DNA of 64,000 nt from Halovenus sp037080055 (lineage in GTDB: Archaea > Halobacteriota > Halobacteria > Halobacteriales > Haloarculaceae): contig NZ_JBAOJI010000006.1 in assembly GCF_037080055.1 (NCBI RefSeq), positions 62,001 to 126,000 on the forward strand, written 5' to 3'. The notes beneath the pieces are model-generated. The model was not told the origin of the DNA. It worked only from the letters and a program-made list of their open reading frames with translations, and made no database searches. The first letter of the stretch is position 1; each line of letters starts with the position of its first letter. A program made the translations under genes and the position numbers. Positions 18,674-27,916 of this stretch are shown here, one piece after another.

Positions 18674-19534
18674 ATGCAGTTGCTCGTCCACGGCGGCGCG
18701 GGGAGTCGACCCGACGATCCCGAGCGGAGACAGAGCGTACTCGACCGCGCCGCGGCGGCCGGCGGTGACACGAACAGCCCTGTAGATGCGGTCGTCGAAG
18801 CGGTCCGCACCCTGGAGTCGGACCCACAGTTCAACGCCGGCGTCGGCAGCGCTGTCCAGAGCGACGGCGAGATCCGAACTGACGCCGGGTTGATGTTCGG
18901 CGACGGAACGACCGGCGCGGCCTGTTCGATGGTCGGTGTCGAACACGCAGTCGAGGTGGCCCGAGTCGTCGCCGAGGAGACGCCACACATCCTCATCTCG
19001 GGCGAGCACGCGCTGGACCTCGCGCGTGCGAAAGATATTGAAACCGACAGTGATCTCTGGAGCGAGGGGACCCGCGAGCGGTGGGACGGGGTCGACAACC
19101 GGAGCGACGACGGAGTACGCGAGCAACTCGACTGGGTCCACGAGCAGTTCGGTGGCATCGACACCGTCGGTGCGGTCGCAACTGACGGGCAGCGGCTGGC
19201 GGCGGCAACCTCCACCGGCGGACGGTGGGCCGCGCTGGCGGGACGGGTCGGTGACGTTCCGCAGGTCGGCAGCGGCTTCTACGCAACCGAGCGGGCGGCC
19301 GCCAGCGCGACGGGTGCAGGCGAAGCCATCGCCCGGTTCGGACTCGCCCGCCGGGTCGTCGATGCGGTCGAAGACGGCGACGATCCACAGACGGCCGCCG
19401 AGCGGACGATCCGCGGATTCGGAACCGAGACCGGCGAGGAGGCAGGAGTGATCGTCTTGGACAGCGACGGACGCGTGGGGAGTTCGTTCAACTCCGACGG
19501 GATGCAGACCGCGCACACGAGTGGAGAGCGGTAA
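18674..19534 (+). CDS. Isoaspartyl peptidase / L-asparaginase (T2 family, plant type)
   Basis: A 286-residue Ntn-hydrolase precursor. It opens with LLVHGGAGSRPDD and has the autoproteolysis site DTVGAVATD followed by AAATSTGG (near residues 156-180). The Thr of DTVGA becomes the N-terminal nucleophile after self-cleavage. The family removes isoaspartyl dipeptides and hydrolyses asparagine in the cytoplasm. A TATA-like GAATTATTAG lies about 30 bp before the ATG. It is followed 31 bp later by the methionine aminopeptidase gene on the same strand, so the two peptide-processing genes may share a transcript. Confidence 0.85.
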   Translation: MQLLVHGGAGSRPDDPERRQSVLDRAAAAGGDTNSPVDAVVEAVRTLESDPQFNAGVGSAVQSDGEIRTDAGLMFGDGTTGAACSMVGVEHAVEVARVVAEETPHILISGEHALDLARAKDIETDSDLWSEGTRERWDGVDNRSDDGVREQLDWVHEQFGGIDTVGAVATDGQRLAAATSTGGRWAALAGRVGDVPQVGSGFYATERAAASATGAGEAIARFGLARRVVDAVEDGDDPQTAAERTIRGFGTETGEEAGVIVLDSDGRVGSSFNSDGMQTAHTSGER

Positions 19535-19565
19535 CACTTTGACCGTCTGCCCCGAACCCGCGTCC

Positions 19566-20456
19566 ATGACCGACGTGGACCTCGACGCCGAGCAGTATCA
19601 GAAACACCGGGAGGCCGGAGAGATTCTCGCGACCGTCCGCGAGGAGACCGTCGACCGCATCGAGGTCGGCGCGAGCCACCTCGAAATCGCCGAGTTCGCC
19701 GAGAATCGCATCCGCGAACTCGGCGGCGAACCCGCCTTTCCGCTGAACATCTCCGTCGACGAGGAGGCCGCCCACGCAACCCCTGGGATCGACGACGACT
19801 CGACCTTTGGTGAGGAGATGATCAACTTCGACATCGGCGTCCACGTCGACGGCTGGATCGCCGACTCCGCGATCACTGTCGACCTCTCGGGTAACGACGA
19901 ACTCGTCGAGGCCTCCGCCGAGGCCCTGAACGCGGCCATCGAGATGGTCGAACCCGGCATCGATACCGCGACGCTGGGGGACGTGATCGGCCGAACTATC
20001 GACGGCTACGGGTACAACCCCGTCGTCAATCTGACCGGCCACGGCCTCGGCCACTACGAACAGCACACGAAACCGAACATCCCCAACCGCAAAGTCCCGC
20101 AGGGCACGACGCTGGAAGTGGGCGACGTGGTCGCAATCGAACCCTTCGCCACCGACGGCGGCGGCAAGGTGCAAGAGGGCAGCGACGAGGAGATTTTCGC
20201 CCTGGAGACGGACAAGTCGATCCGGGACCGACAGGCCCGGGAGGCACTCGACCAGATTACCGAACGGTTCCGGACGCTGCCCTTCGCTACCCGGTGGCTG
20301 GATGTCGACCGGCCAGAGATGGCACTACGCCGACTCAAACAGGAAGATGTCGTCCACGGCTATCCGGTACTCAAAGAGCAGGCCGGCTACTACGTCAGTC
20401 AGAAAGAACACACAGTCATCGTGACCGAAGACGGCTGTGAAGTCACGACTCGGTAG
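19566..20456 (+). CDS. map: Methionine aminopeptidase, type II
   Basis: A 296-residue M24-family metallopeptidase that removes initiator Met. Metal ligands are visible: Asp in NFDIGVHVDGWIADSA (near residue 87), Asp in ITVDL, His in TGHGLGHYEQH (near 158), Glu in AIEPFATDGGG (near 190) and Glu in QKEHTVIVT at the C-terminus. A helical insertion between the last two marks the type II (archaeal/eukaryotic) form. ATG 19566 was chosen over an earlier in-frame start at 19521 because the extra residues overlap the end of the asparaginase gene and lack homology. Confidence 0.92.
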   Translation: MTDVDLDAEQYQKHREAGEILATVREETVDRIEVGASHLEIAEFAENRIRELGGEPAFPLNISVDEEAAHATPGIDDDSTFGEEMINFDIGVHVDGWIADSAITVDLSGNDELVEASAEALNAAIEMVEPGIDTATLGDVIGRTIDGYGYNPVVNLTGHGLGHYEQHTKPNIPNRKVPQGTTLEVGDVVAIEPFATDGGGKVQEGSDEEIFALETDKSIRDRQAREALDQITERFRTLPFATRWLDVDRPEMALRRLKQEDVVHGYPVLKEQAGYYVSQKEHTVIVTEDGCEVTTR

Positions 20457-20474
20457 ATTGCTGGCGTGACAGGC

Positions 20475-20675
20475 TCAAGCGTTGTTCATCCGACGCTTCG
20501 TGGTCGATCCGCACTCGTTGCACTGGCTGACGCGGTACGGTTCGCGGGAGTACTCCGCGTTCTCTGTCTTCCCGCTCTCGGTGAGAATCTCCACTGATAC
20601 CTCGTGTGGGGTCTGGTGATCACAACTGGGACACTCCTCGGTGATGTCTGCGACCGATTCGTCTGTCGTTGCCAT
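20475..20675 (-). CDS. Small zinc beta-ribbon protein (66 aa)
   Basis: A 66-residue protein with two Cys pairs, CPSC (near residue 15) and CNEC (near 52), separated by a strand-forming stretch with EVSVEILTESG; it ends in a basic KRRMNNA. This looks like the haloarchaeal DUF7835-type putative zinc beta-ribbon family. ATG 20675 was chosen over an upstream start at 20777 because a TATA-like GATATAAAAAAGG lies 25-30 bp before it. It converges with map, with 18 bp between stops. Confidence 0.75.
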   Translation of the reverse strand: MATTDESVADITEECPSCDHQTPHEVSVEILTESGKTENAEYSREPYRVSQCNECGSTTKRRMNNA

Positions 20676-20839
20676 TGTATCTCTTTCTCGGTCACGTACG
20701 GATATAAAAAAGGAAGATTGTTGAGTCTGTTCAGAACAGAACTCATCCCTATCAGTATCTCCGCCCGATTTCTCCACCGATGAGGGCCCTTTTCGCCATC
20801 TGAATCTGCTCGTCCGACTGTTCTAGCCCTGAACGGCCG

Positions 20840-20858
20840 AAAGGATTTTATATCCTTT
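20840..20858. promoter_or_regulatory. Inverted repeat AAAGGAT-N5-ATCCTTT over a TATA-like element
   Basis: Seven-base arms flank TTTAT, and the whole overlaps an AT-rich run (ATTTTATATCC). It lies in the 328-bp gap between the small zinc-ribbon gene and the beta-propeller gene, which holds no gene I can support. It could be a promoter with an operator, or an AT-rich stem. Confidence 0.4.
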
Positions 20859-20901
20859 TATAAGTGCGGCGCTTCGCACGGAGATCGTCCAGTGCGCTTC
20901 T

Positions 20902-20919
20902 CAACAATGAGAATTGTTG
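20902..20919. promoter_or_regulatory. Inverted repeat CAACAAT-GAGA-ATTGTTG upstream of a TATA element
   Basis: A perfect 7-bp dyad with 4-bp centre, placed 7 bp before TTTATATGG (20927-20935), the likely TATA of the beta-propeller/ABC operon whose ATG is at 21004. The position suits an activator or repressor operator. No regulator can be named. Confidence 0.5.
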
Positions 20920-21003
20920 TCAAGAGTTTATATGGGGTGATATCGATACACCGGACACAGAAACACTGCCGACGCGCACCCGTCGATCAATCGCACCCGA
21001 ACC

Positions 21004-24000
21004 ATGGACAGAGAAGACCCATTCCATCGACCGGAAGATGCTCACAACCCGGCCTGCGGCCGCCGAGAACTACTCGGTGCAACTGTCGGAACCGCCGCTG
21101 TTGCGGCGCTTCCCTCGGCCGTCGCCTCGCCGACAGCCAGGGCAAATACCTCGGAGACGGCCGCAACCGCGGCGTTGCAGTCGGCCGACACCCAACCCGT
21201 AACCCTCGAAGGGACCGTTCAGACGCCGCCGGTCTCGGCTGGCGGCCGCCTTCTCGTCGGGACGACACGGGGCGTCTATCTCTTCGCCGAGGAGTCGCTG
21301 TCTGGATTCGTGCCGACCCAGCCCGTCCGGTCGATTCACGCGATCAGCGACAACCTCGCCGTTGCGCTCCTCCGAGACCGCTTCTTCCCGAACGTCGTGG
21401 CTATCAATCCAACGACGGGGGAGGTCCGCTGGTCGACCGGGCAATCTGTCTCCGTCTACAGCCAAGAGTTCGGAGATGTCGATAGACAGACGCAGGCGTA
21501 CGACGCCGTCGGTGTCGGCGATGTGACGGGCAACGGAACGAGCGATGTTGCCGTCGCGGCCGGATACGGCGTCTTCGTTCTAGACGGCGAGACCGGCGAA
21601 CTCGTCTGGGATGTCGAATCGGACCGATACGTCTGGCGCGTCGCGTTCTCCAACGACTCCGTGTACGCGGGCACACAGCGCGGTGAACTGCTCGCGCTCC
21701 GGGCCAGCGACGGCACCGAACAGTTCCGGACTCGCCTCGCCGACCCCTATCAGACCGAAGACGGACTGATCTCGCGGTCGGTCTGGGATATCGCCGTTGC
21801 CGACGGCATCGTCGTGACGACCGAAGACGGCTACGTGAAACAGGTCGATCCGTCCGACGGTTCCGTCGACTGGGAGAGGGAACTCCTCGACCTCGGCGAC
21901 GACCGTCTCTCTGAGTACTACAACCGAATCGACCGCCGCCCGTCGATGCCCACCAGCGACGGAGACGAGGCTGACCCGAATTTCTTCAACCTCACCCTGA
22001 CGCCGGTCGAGGGCGGCGACCGCGGATTCGCCGTCGAAGTGTTCGAGTGGGTCCCCGGCGGAGAGGATCAGAGCCGGGTGACATTCCTCGATGCCAACGG
22101 CCAACAGCAGTGGACCAACGAGTCACTCCGTCCGCAGGATCGAAACCTGATCTTCGACGCTGATTTCGACGCTGAACACGTTCTGATGCTGTCGCGTGCC
22201 GATGGCGGCGGCCATGCGCTTTTCCGGCTTGCCGTCGCCGACGGGACCGACAGTTCCACGCCGATCCCGACAGTACAGTCCCCATCGCGGCGCGGCGGGC
22301 CACGCAGTGAGGGCTTTCTCACGGGCTTGGACGGCGAGTTGGTTGTCGCCGCTCCCGGGAGTGACCTCCGCATCGTCGACAGTGAGGGCCAGATCCAGTG
22401 GGGGTTCCCGACGATCCAGGAGCGGACCGTTCTGCGAGGTGACTTCCTCGATACCGAGGGCGAGGACTACCTGATCGCCTCGCGCGAACAGCTGACATTT
22501 CGCCGTGGCGTCGAGTCTCGAACTCTGTTGGTACGCTCGGGCGAAGATGGAACTGCTGCGTGGTCGCAGACCCAATCCCCCGACGAGTTCAGTTCCGACG
22601 GCGGGCTCCAGCACCTCCGCGTGTTCGAGGGCGCAGACGGGGCCAACATCGTCGGAATCGAACAACCGGTCGTCGAGGACCGTGACGAGGTCCAGAGACT
22701 CGAAAGGCAGATCAGGAGACTCGACAGAAAGATCCGTCAAACTGAATCCGAACTGGAACGCCTACGCGACGAGGATGCCTCCGAAAGACAGATCGACAGA
22801 GCAGAAGGCGAACTCGACTCGCTGCGCTCTGAACGCGAGAGACAACTCGCTGACCTCGAAGCCCTCGGCGGTCGCCCGACCGCTGCGGTGGTCGTCCGCT
22901 CCGGGCGGGACGGAAGCGAACAACACCGAATTCCACTTCGGCGCGAACAGGATGGTCTCGATCAACTGTTTCAGCCGACATCGCTCGATCTCGTCGAGAT
23001 AGACGAGAGACACATTGCTGTCGTCGGAACCACTGCTCTACTTTTGTTCGTCGACGTCGAAACGGGCGAACTGTTGGACGGGATCCCGTTCGGCCAGTTC
23101 GAGGGGCTCCCGCCGTTCGACTCGACCCGCCTCGACTATCGGGTTCTTGGCATCGAGTCAAACACGCTGGAGTTGCTCGCTATCGATGGTCCTCAGTCCA
23201 GTGCTGCGGTTGTCGACGTGACGCTCGCCGAACAGCCAGACGTGACCCAGCACCGGGTCATCGATCTCTCGGGCGACGACCTCGTTGGCCCGGCCACAGA
23301 AACCGAGGATATCACCGACGATGGCTACGACGAATACCAGTTTCTCAGCCGTGGCGACGGCGGACTGATCCTCAGTGTCGTCGATCCTGCCACGGGAACG
23401 ATTCTCCAGGAGTTGACCGAAGAGCGCGGCGTTCTCCCGACCGCCACAGCCGTCGATGGATCCGACGGCGAACGAACCGGTCTCGTCTCGTTTTCACTCT
23501 CGGGCGAGCAGTTCTCCGTCGAGCTATCCGACGGTAGCGGCACCGTCTGGCGACACGACCGCGACTTCTCACCCTTCGGGTTCGGCGGCTCCGAAACCGG
23601 TTATCGCCCGGCGACGCCCGTCGGCGGCGAACGGGATCTGATCGCCCTCGGCGTCACCGGACCGGAGGGCGGCGCGCGAGTCGAGTTGTACACGACGCAG
23701 GACGAACGAGTTGGGACGATTCCGCTCGAATCATTCCGGTCGGAGTTCGACCCCGAGGAAGACGGCGTCATTCCGGCGACACGGGTCGAGCGGATTCCCA
23801 CGGACGAGGGCTCCCCGCGACTCGGCGTGGCTGTCGGCTCGCCGCGGGTCCAGCGCTCTCGGTACTACGTGGTCGACCCCGTTGCGGAGGAGAAACTGGC
23901 TCGCACGACCAGTGTCGATCCGACCGGACTCGAACTCACCTCCGGGGTGGGGGTGCTCGGCCGCGACGGTGGACTCACGAGCATCGTCGCGGGGGGTGTC

Positions 24001-24330
24001 AACCTCGCCGATCCTTCCGCACAGAGCACCCAGCAACTCGAATGGACGTTCGAAACCGACGCGGAGTACGTCACGACTGTCCGGGTCAACCAGCAACCCG
24101 TGGCGATCACAACCGAGCAATCGACCGAACTTCGACTTCCCGACGGTGAGCACCACATCGAGGTCGGGGCCAGAAACCGGGCGGGAGTGACTGTCTACGA
24201 CAGCGCGACTGCCTCGGTGTCGGAGGGGTCGCTCGCGGATCTGCTGCTGTACGCTGGCTCGGCCATCTCGGTGTTACTGCTGTTTGCGTTCAGCGGAGTC
24301 GAAGCGATCCGACGGAGGGTTCAAAGATGA
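21004..24330 (+). CDS. Tat-exported PQQ-like beta-propeller protein with internal coiled coil and C-terminal membrane anchor
   Basis: An 1108-residue protein. A twin-arginine signal (GRRELLGATVG, near residues 19-30) and Ala-rich signal core precede a run of WD/PQQ-like blades (for example DGETGELVWDVESD near 197 and DPSDGSVDWERELLD near 280). A charged heptad region of about 65 residues (about 558-622, rich in Arg/Glu/Leu) interrupts the propeller. The last 120 residues form an Ig-like domain (GEHHIEVGARNRAG) and one membrane helix (about 1077-1098) with a basic cytoplasmic end. The stop overlaps the ABC ATPase start by 4 bp, so it is co-translated with the exporter. Likely an external sensor or substrate-handling partner of that transporter (inference). 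Confidence 0.85.
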   Translation: MDREDPFHRPEDAHNPACGRRELLGATVGTAAVAALPSAVASPTARANTSETAATAALQSADTQPVTLEGTVQTPPVSAGGRLLVGTTRGVYLFAEESLSGFVPTQPVRSIHAISDNLAVALLRDRFFPNVVAINPTTGEVRWSTGQSVSVYSQEFGDVDRQTQAYDAVGVGDVTGNGTSDVAVAAGYGVFVLDGETGELVWDVESDRYVWRVAFSNDSVYAGTQRGELLALRASDGTEQFRTRLADPYQTEDGLISRSVWDIAVADGIVVTTEDGYVKQVDPSDGSVDWERELLDLGDDRLSEYYNRIDRRPSMPTSDGDEADPNFFNLTLTPVEGGDRGFAVEVFEWVPGGEDQSRVTFLDANGQQQWTNESLRPQDRNLIFDADFDAEHVLMLSRADGGGHALFRLAVADGTDSSTPIPTVQSPSRRGGPRSEGFLTGLDGELVVAAPGSDLRIVDSEGQIQWGFPTIQERTVLRGDFLDTEGEDYLIASREQLTFRRGVESRTLLVRSGEDGTAAWSQTQSPDEFSSDGGLQHLRVFEGADGANIVGIEQPVVEDRDEVQRLERQIRRLDRKIRQTESELERLRDEDASERQIDRAEGELDSLRSERERQLADLEALGGRPTAAVVVRSGRDGSEQHRIPLRREQDGLDQLFQPTSLDLVEIDERHIAVVGTTALLLFVDVETGELLDGIPFGQFEGLPPFDSTRLDYRVLGIESNTLELLAIDGPQSSAAVVDVTLAEQPDVTQHRVIDLSGDDLVGPATETEDITDDGYDEYQFLSRGDGGLILSVVDPATGTILQELTEERGVLPTATAVDGSDGERTGLVSFSLSGEQFSVELSDGSGTVWRHDRDFSPFGFGGSETGYRPATPVGGERDLIALGVTGPEGGARVELYTTQDERVGTIPLESFRSEFDPEEDGVIPATRVERIPTDEGSPRLGVAVGSPRVQRSRYYVVDPVAEEKLARTTSVDPTGLELTSGVGVLGRDGGLTSIVAGGVNLADPSAQSTQQLEWTFETDAEYVTTVRVNQQPVAITTEQSTELRLPDGEHHIEVGARNRAGVTVYDSATASVSEGSLADLLLYAGSAISVLLLFAFSGVEAIRRRVQR

Positions 24331-25241
24331 TCGATACCACAAATCTGACCAAACGATTCGACGAGGAGACGGCCGTCGAGGGACTCGATCTGTCCGTCGA
24401 GGAGGGCAGCGTCCACGGCTTTGTCGGGCCCAACGGCGCGGGCAAGACGACGACGATGAAGATGCTCGTCGGCCTGCTCGAACCGACCGAGGGCGAGGCC
24501 CTGATCGACGACGAACCCGCCGGCTCGGTCGCGGCCAAGCGGCGGATCGGCTACTCACCACAGGAACTGTCGCTGTACGATTCGATGACTGCCCGCCGCT
24601 ATCTCCGGTTCATGGGCCGAACGGCGGGGATGAGCAAAGCCGACGCGCGCGAGCGGAGCGACGAACTGCTGGAGTGGATCGATCTCGAAGACGCCGCCGA
24701 CCGTGCGGTCGGCGGCTACAGCGGCGGGATGAAACGCCGCGTCAGCCTCGCACAGGCGATGATTCACGACCCCGATCTGCTGATCCTCGACGAACCGACG
24801 ACCGGACTCGACCCCGCGGGCCGACAGACGATCATGGACGCGCTCGAATCCCTCCCTGAGGAGGGAATGACGGTGTTCGTCAGCAGCCACGTGCTGGCCG
24901 AACTCGAACAGTACATCGACAGCGTCACCATCGTTAGAGACGGAACGCACGTGGTCACTGATTCGATCGATGCGGTGCAAGACGAACACGGCGGCGAAGC
25001 CTTCGCCATCGAGACCGACGACAACGAGCGCGTCAGAGCGATTCTGGCCGACCACGCGCTCGTCAACAGTGTCGAAGTCGACGACGAAGAACTGCTCGTG
25101 ATGACCGAGCAACCGGACGAGTTCAGACAGCAGTTCCAGCAGTTACTCGTCGACGAAGGAATCTCGCTGCGCTCGCTGACCGAGGAGGGAACGCTGCAGG
25201 AGGCCTTTACCGACATCATCGAAGCAGGTGATGCAGAATGA
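24327..25241 (+). CDS. ABC transporter ATP-binding protein (ABC-2 exporter type)
   Basis: A 304-residue ATPase with Walker A GPNGAGKTTT (near residue 35), signature YSGGMKRRVSLAQ (near 131), Walker B LLILDEPTTGLD (near 151) and the switch His in FVSSH. About 80 extra C-terminal residues match the regulatory tail common in NosF/NatA-type exporters. It overlaps both the upstream propeller gene and the downstream permease gene by 4 bp, so all three are made together. It energises the permease; the cargo is unknown. Confidence 0.9.
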   Translation: MIDTTNLTKRFDEETAVEGLDLSVEEGSVHGFVGPNGAGKTTTMKMLVGLLEPTEGEALIDDEPAGSVAAKRRIGYSPQELSLYDSMTARRYLRFMGRTAGMSKADARERSDELLEWIDLEDAADRAVGGYSGGMKRRVSLAQAMIHDPDLLILDEPTTGLDPAGRQTIMDALESLPEEGMTVFVSSHVLAELEQYIDSVTIVRDGTHVVTDSIDAVQDEHGGEAFAIETDDNERVRAILADHALVNSVEVDDEELLVMTEQPDEFRQQFQQLLVDEGISLRSLTEEGTLQEAFTDIIEAGDAE

Positions 25242-26173
25242 GCCGCCGAATGCTGTTGTTTACCCGGAAGACGCTCCGGGACTGCTCCTCGCCGAAACTG
25301 CTGGTGGCCTTTCTGCTCCCATATCTCGGGCTAATCGTGCTGTTCGCTTCGGGCATCACGAATCTGGCCCCGGACAACCTCGGTTCGCTGGCGCTGTTCA
25401 CTCAGGAACAGGTGTTGATCGAACTGTACAGTCAGATCGCTTTCGTCTTGCTCACCGGCTTCCCGATGATCTTCATCGGCGTTCTCGCGGCAATCGTCAT
25501 CGCCGGCGAGTCTGAAAGCGGCACGTTCGAGCTCCTGCTCAGCAAACCCGTCAGTCGGTGGGAACCGCTCGTCGGCAAGTACCTGGGCATCGTGATCTTT
25601 GGCTTCCTGACGATGGTCGCCGGCCTGCTGGTCGGTGCTACGGCCATCTACAGCTTCTCTGGCGCGAGCGCGCAGGCGATCAGCGGCGGCATCGGCGTGC
25701 TGTTGCCCGGCGCCCTCGTCTACGCGCTCGTCCTCTCGGCGTTTCTGACCGCCGTCGGCACGCTGTTTGCCGTCCTCACCGGAAGCCGGCTGAAGACGGC
25801 ACTCGTCACCGCCGTCATTCCGGTTCTCTTTTTCGCCTTTATTTTCGTTCGGCTGCTCCCGGTCGGCGACACCTACGAGCAGTTTTTCCTCTACGTTATC
25901 GACGTGAACTACCACCTCGGGAACCTCTTCATGATGATTCAGGAGACGATCGGACCGGGATTCAACTCCGAAACCGCAGGCTCGTTTTCGACTATCTCGG
26001 GGGTCTACGACATCACGGAGACGTGGACTGATCCGATTCTCGGCGGCATCGTCGGCACCGTCCCGCTGGCCGGCTACGTCCCGCCGGTCGTCTCGAGCGT
26101 GCTCGTGCTCGTCCTCGTGGTGGCAGTCCTCGCGGTGGCGGTCTATCGGTTCGAGCGGATGGATATCAGCTAA
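25238..26173 (+). CDS. ABC-2 type transporter permease (NosY-like)
   Basis: A 311-residue membrane protein with six hydrophobic segments (near residues 25-45, 67-90, 115-137, 148-170, 180-200 and 285-305) and the ESGTFELLLSKPVSRWE segment typical of ABC-2/NosY permeases just before the third. It forms the channel of the exporter with the ATPase encoded upstream. The start overlaps the ATPase stop (ATGA). No NosD or NosL homologue is adjacent; the giant propeller protein takes that place. Confidence 0.88.
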   Translation: MSRRMLLFTRKTLRDCSSPKLLVAFLLPYLGLIVLFASGITNLAPDNLGSLALFTQEQVLIELYSQIAFVLLTGFPMIFIGVLAAIVIAGESESGTFELLLSKPVSRWEPLVGKYLGIVIFGFLTMVAGLLVGATAIYSFSGASAQAISGGIGVLLPGALVYALVLSAFLTAVGTLFAVLTGSRLKTALVTAVIPVLFFAFIFVRLLPVGDTYEQFFLYVIDVNYHLGNLFMMIQETIGPGFNSETAGSFSTISGVYDITETWTDPILGGIVGTVPLAGYVPPVVSSVLVLVLVVAVLAVAVYRFERMDIS

Positions 26174-26211
26174 CCGAGTGCGTTGAAGTGACTGGGGCCA
26201 CCAGCACGGAT

Positions 26212-26757
26212 ATGGATCAGATTTTCGCCCCGTGGCGCATCGACTGGGTCGAACAGGGCGGCAACGACGAGTTCGAGGAGTGTGTCTTCTGCGAACTGCC
26301 CGACGTGGCTGACCCCGACCGGGAGTACAACCTGCTGGCCCGGAGTGACCAGGCCTTCGTCCTGCTGAACAACTACCCCTACAACCCCGGCCACGCGATG
26401 GTTATCCCCCACGAACACACCGGCGAGTACCGCAATCTCGACGACGAGGCTCTCCTCGCGAAGGAACGACTCGTCCAGCGAACCATCGACGCGATGGACG
26501 AAGCCCTCCAACCGGACGGCTACAACGTCGGCTACAACCTCGGCCACGCCGCCGCTGGCGGCTCTATCGGCGACCACCTGCACGCGCACATCGTCCCCCG
26601 CTGGCAGGGCGATACGAACTTCATGCCGGTCATCGGCGAGACCAACGTCATCGTCGAAGCCGTGAACGACACCTACGACCGGCTTCACGAGGCCTTCGAG
26701 GCCCAGGAGGACGTGGACAGCAGCGGCCCAGAGAACGCCGTTACTATCGATCTATAG
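26212..26757 (+). CDS. HIT family protein (dinucleoside polyphosphate hydrolase type)
   Basis: A 181-residue histidine-triad protein with zinc-type Cys pair CVFCELP (near residue 22), the conserved LLNNYPYNPGHAMVIP strand and the triad HLHAHIVPRW (near 122). Members hydrolyse AMP or GMP conjugates such as Ap4A. ATG 26212 is preferred over an in-frame upstream start at 26188 because the family begins with MDQ-F-PWR. It lies 38 bp after the permease gene but has no obvious functional tie to it. Confidence 0.88.
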   Translation: MDQIFAPWRIDWVEQGGNDEFEECVFCELPDVADPDREYNLLARSDQAFVLLNNYPYNPGHAMVIPHEHTGEYRNLDDEALLAKERLVQRTIDAMDEALQPDGYNVGYNLGHAAAGGSIGDHLHAHIVPRWQGDTNFMPVIGETNVIVEAVNDTYDRLHEAFEAQEDVDSSGPENAVTIDL

Positions 26758-26852
26758 TGAGCAAGCGGTGCAATCGCAACCCGCCGTGATCGGCCGAACC
26801 AGTTCGGATATCGGTCCCGAACGCATTTGAACATCGAGCAGCCAGTACCCGT

Positions 26853-27827
26853 ATGAGCGATTCGGAAGGTGGCCCCAAACAGGTAGACGACCCCAGCTAC
26901 CACAGCGACAATCACACCGCCGTCCAGACCTGCGGCTGGACGAAAAATGCGCTCCGCGGCGAGGGCAAGTGTTACAAGAATATCTTCTACGGCATCGAGT
27001 CCCACCGCTGTGTCCAGATGACGCCCGTCGTCAAGTGCAACGAACGCTGTGTTTTCTGCTGGCGGGACCACGCTGGCCACGCCTACGAACTCGGTGATGT
27101 GGAGTGGGACGACCCCGCTGCCGTCGCCGACGCCTCGGTCGAACTCCAGACCAAACTCCTCTCCGGATTTGGCGGCAACGAGGACGTCCCCCGCGAACGG
27201 TTCGACGAGGCGATGGAACCGCGCCACGTCGCCATCTCGCTGGATGGCGAACCGTCGCTGTACCCCTATCTCGACGAACTGATCGAAGAGTTTCACGACC
27301 GCGATATCACGACCTTCCTCGTTTCGAACGGCACCAAACCGGAGGTACTGGCCGACTGCGACCCCACCCAACTGTACGTCTCCGTCGACGCACCTGATCG
27401 GCAGACCTTCGATTCGACGGTCAAGGCTGTCGACGACGACGCGTGGGAGAACCTGATCGAGACGCTGGATGTCCTCGCCGAGAAAGAGGACACCCGGACT
27501 GTGATCCGGACGACGCTGGTCGACGGCCACAACATGCACCATCCGGAGTGGTACGCGACGATGTGCGAGCGCGCACGGGCGGATTTCGTCGAACTGAAAG
27601 CGTACATGCACGTCGGCCACTCCCGGGGCCGACTCGACCGCGATTCGATGCCCGACCACGAGGATGTCGTCGCCTTCGCTGAGGAGATGCAGCAGTATCT
27701 CCCGCACGACGAACTCAAACAGGTGCCCGCCTCACGAGTCGCGATGCTCGCACTCGACGACGACACGTGGGTGCCGAAACTGAAGAAGTCATCTGACTTC
27801 TGGGCCCGAGACCCACTCGCGGAGTGA
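26853..27827 (+). CDS. taw1: tRNA 4-demethylwyosine synthase (TYW1/Taw1, radical SAM)
   Basis: A 324-residue radical SAM enzyme that builds the tricyclic base from N1-methylguanosine-37 in tRNA-Phe. The cluster cysteines are in VKCNERCVFCWRD (C-x3-C-x2-C, near residue 57), followed by the W-D pair typical of TYW1. An N-terminal Cys (TCGWTKNAL) supports the second cluster site. SISLDGEPSLYPYLDEL is the conserved TYW1 strand. It lacks the flavodoxin domain of eukaryotic TYW1, as expected for archaea. Encoded alone between the HIT and coiled-coil genes. Confidence 0.9.
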   Translation: MSDSEGGPKQVDDPSYHSDNHTAVQTCGWTKNALRGEGKCYKNIFYGIESHRCVQMTPVVKCNERCVFCWRDHAGHAYELGDVEWDDPAAVADASVELQTKLLSGFGGNEDVPRERFDEAMEPRHVAISLDGEPSLYPYLDELIEEFHDRDITTFLVSNGTKPEVLADCDPTQLYVSVDAPDRQTFDSTVKAVDDDAWENLIETLDVLAEKEDTRTVIRTTLVDGHNMHHPEWYATMCERARADFVELKAYMHVGHSRGRLDRDSMPDHEDVVAFAEEMQQYLPHDELKQVPASRVAMLALDDDTWVPKLKKSSDFWARDPLAE

Positions 27828-27916
27828 ACGGCTATCAGTATTGAGAATTGATTTTTCGAGAATCGTTATAGGCGTCTGTACCTAACACAGGGACGGGACC
27901 AGTCAGAGCGGCGATT

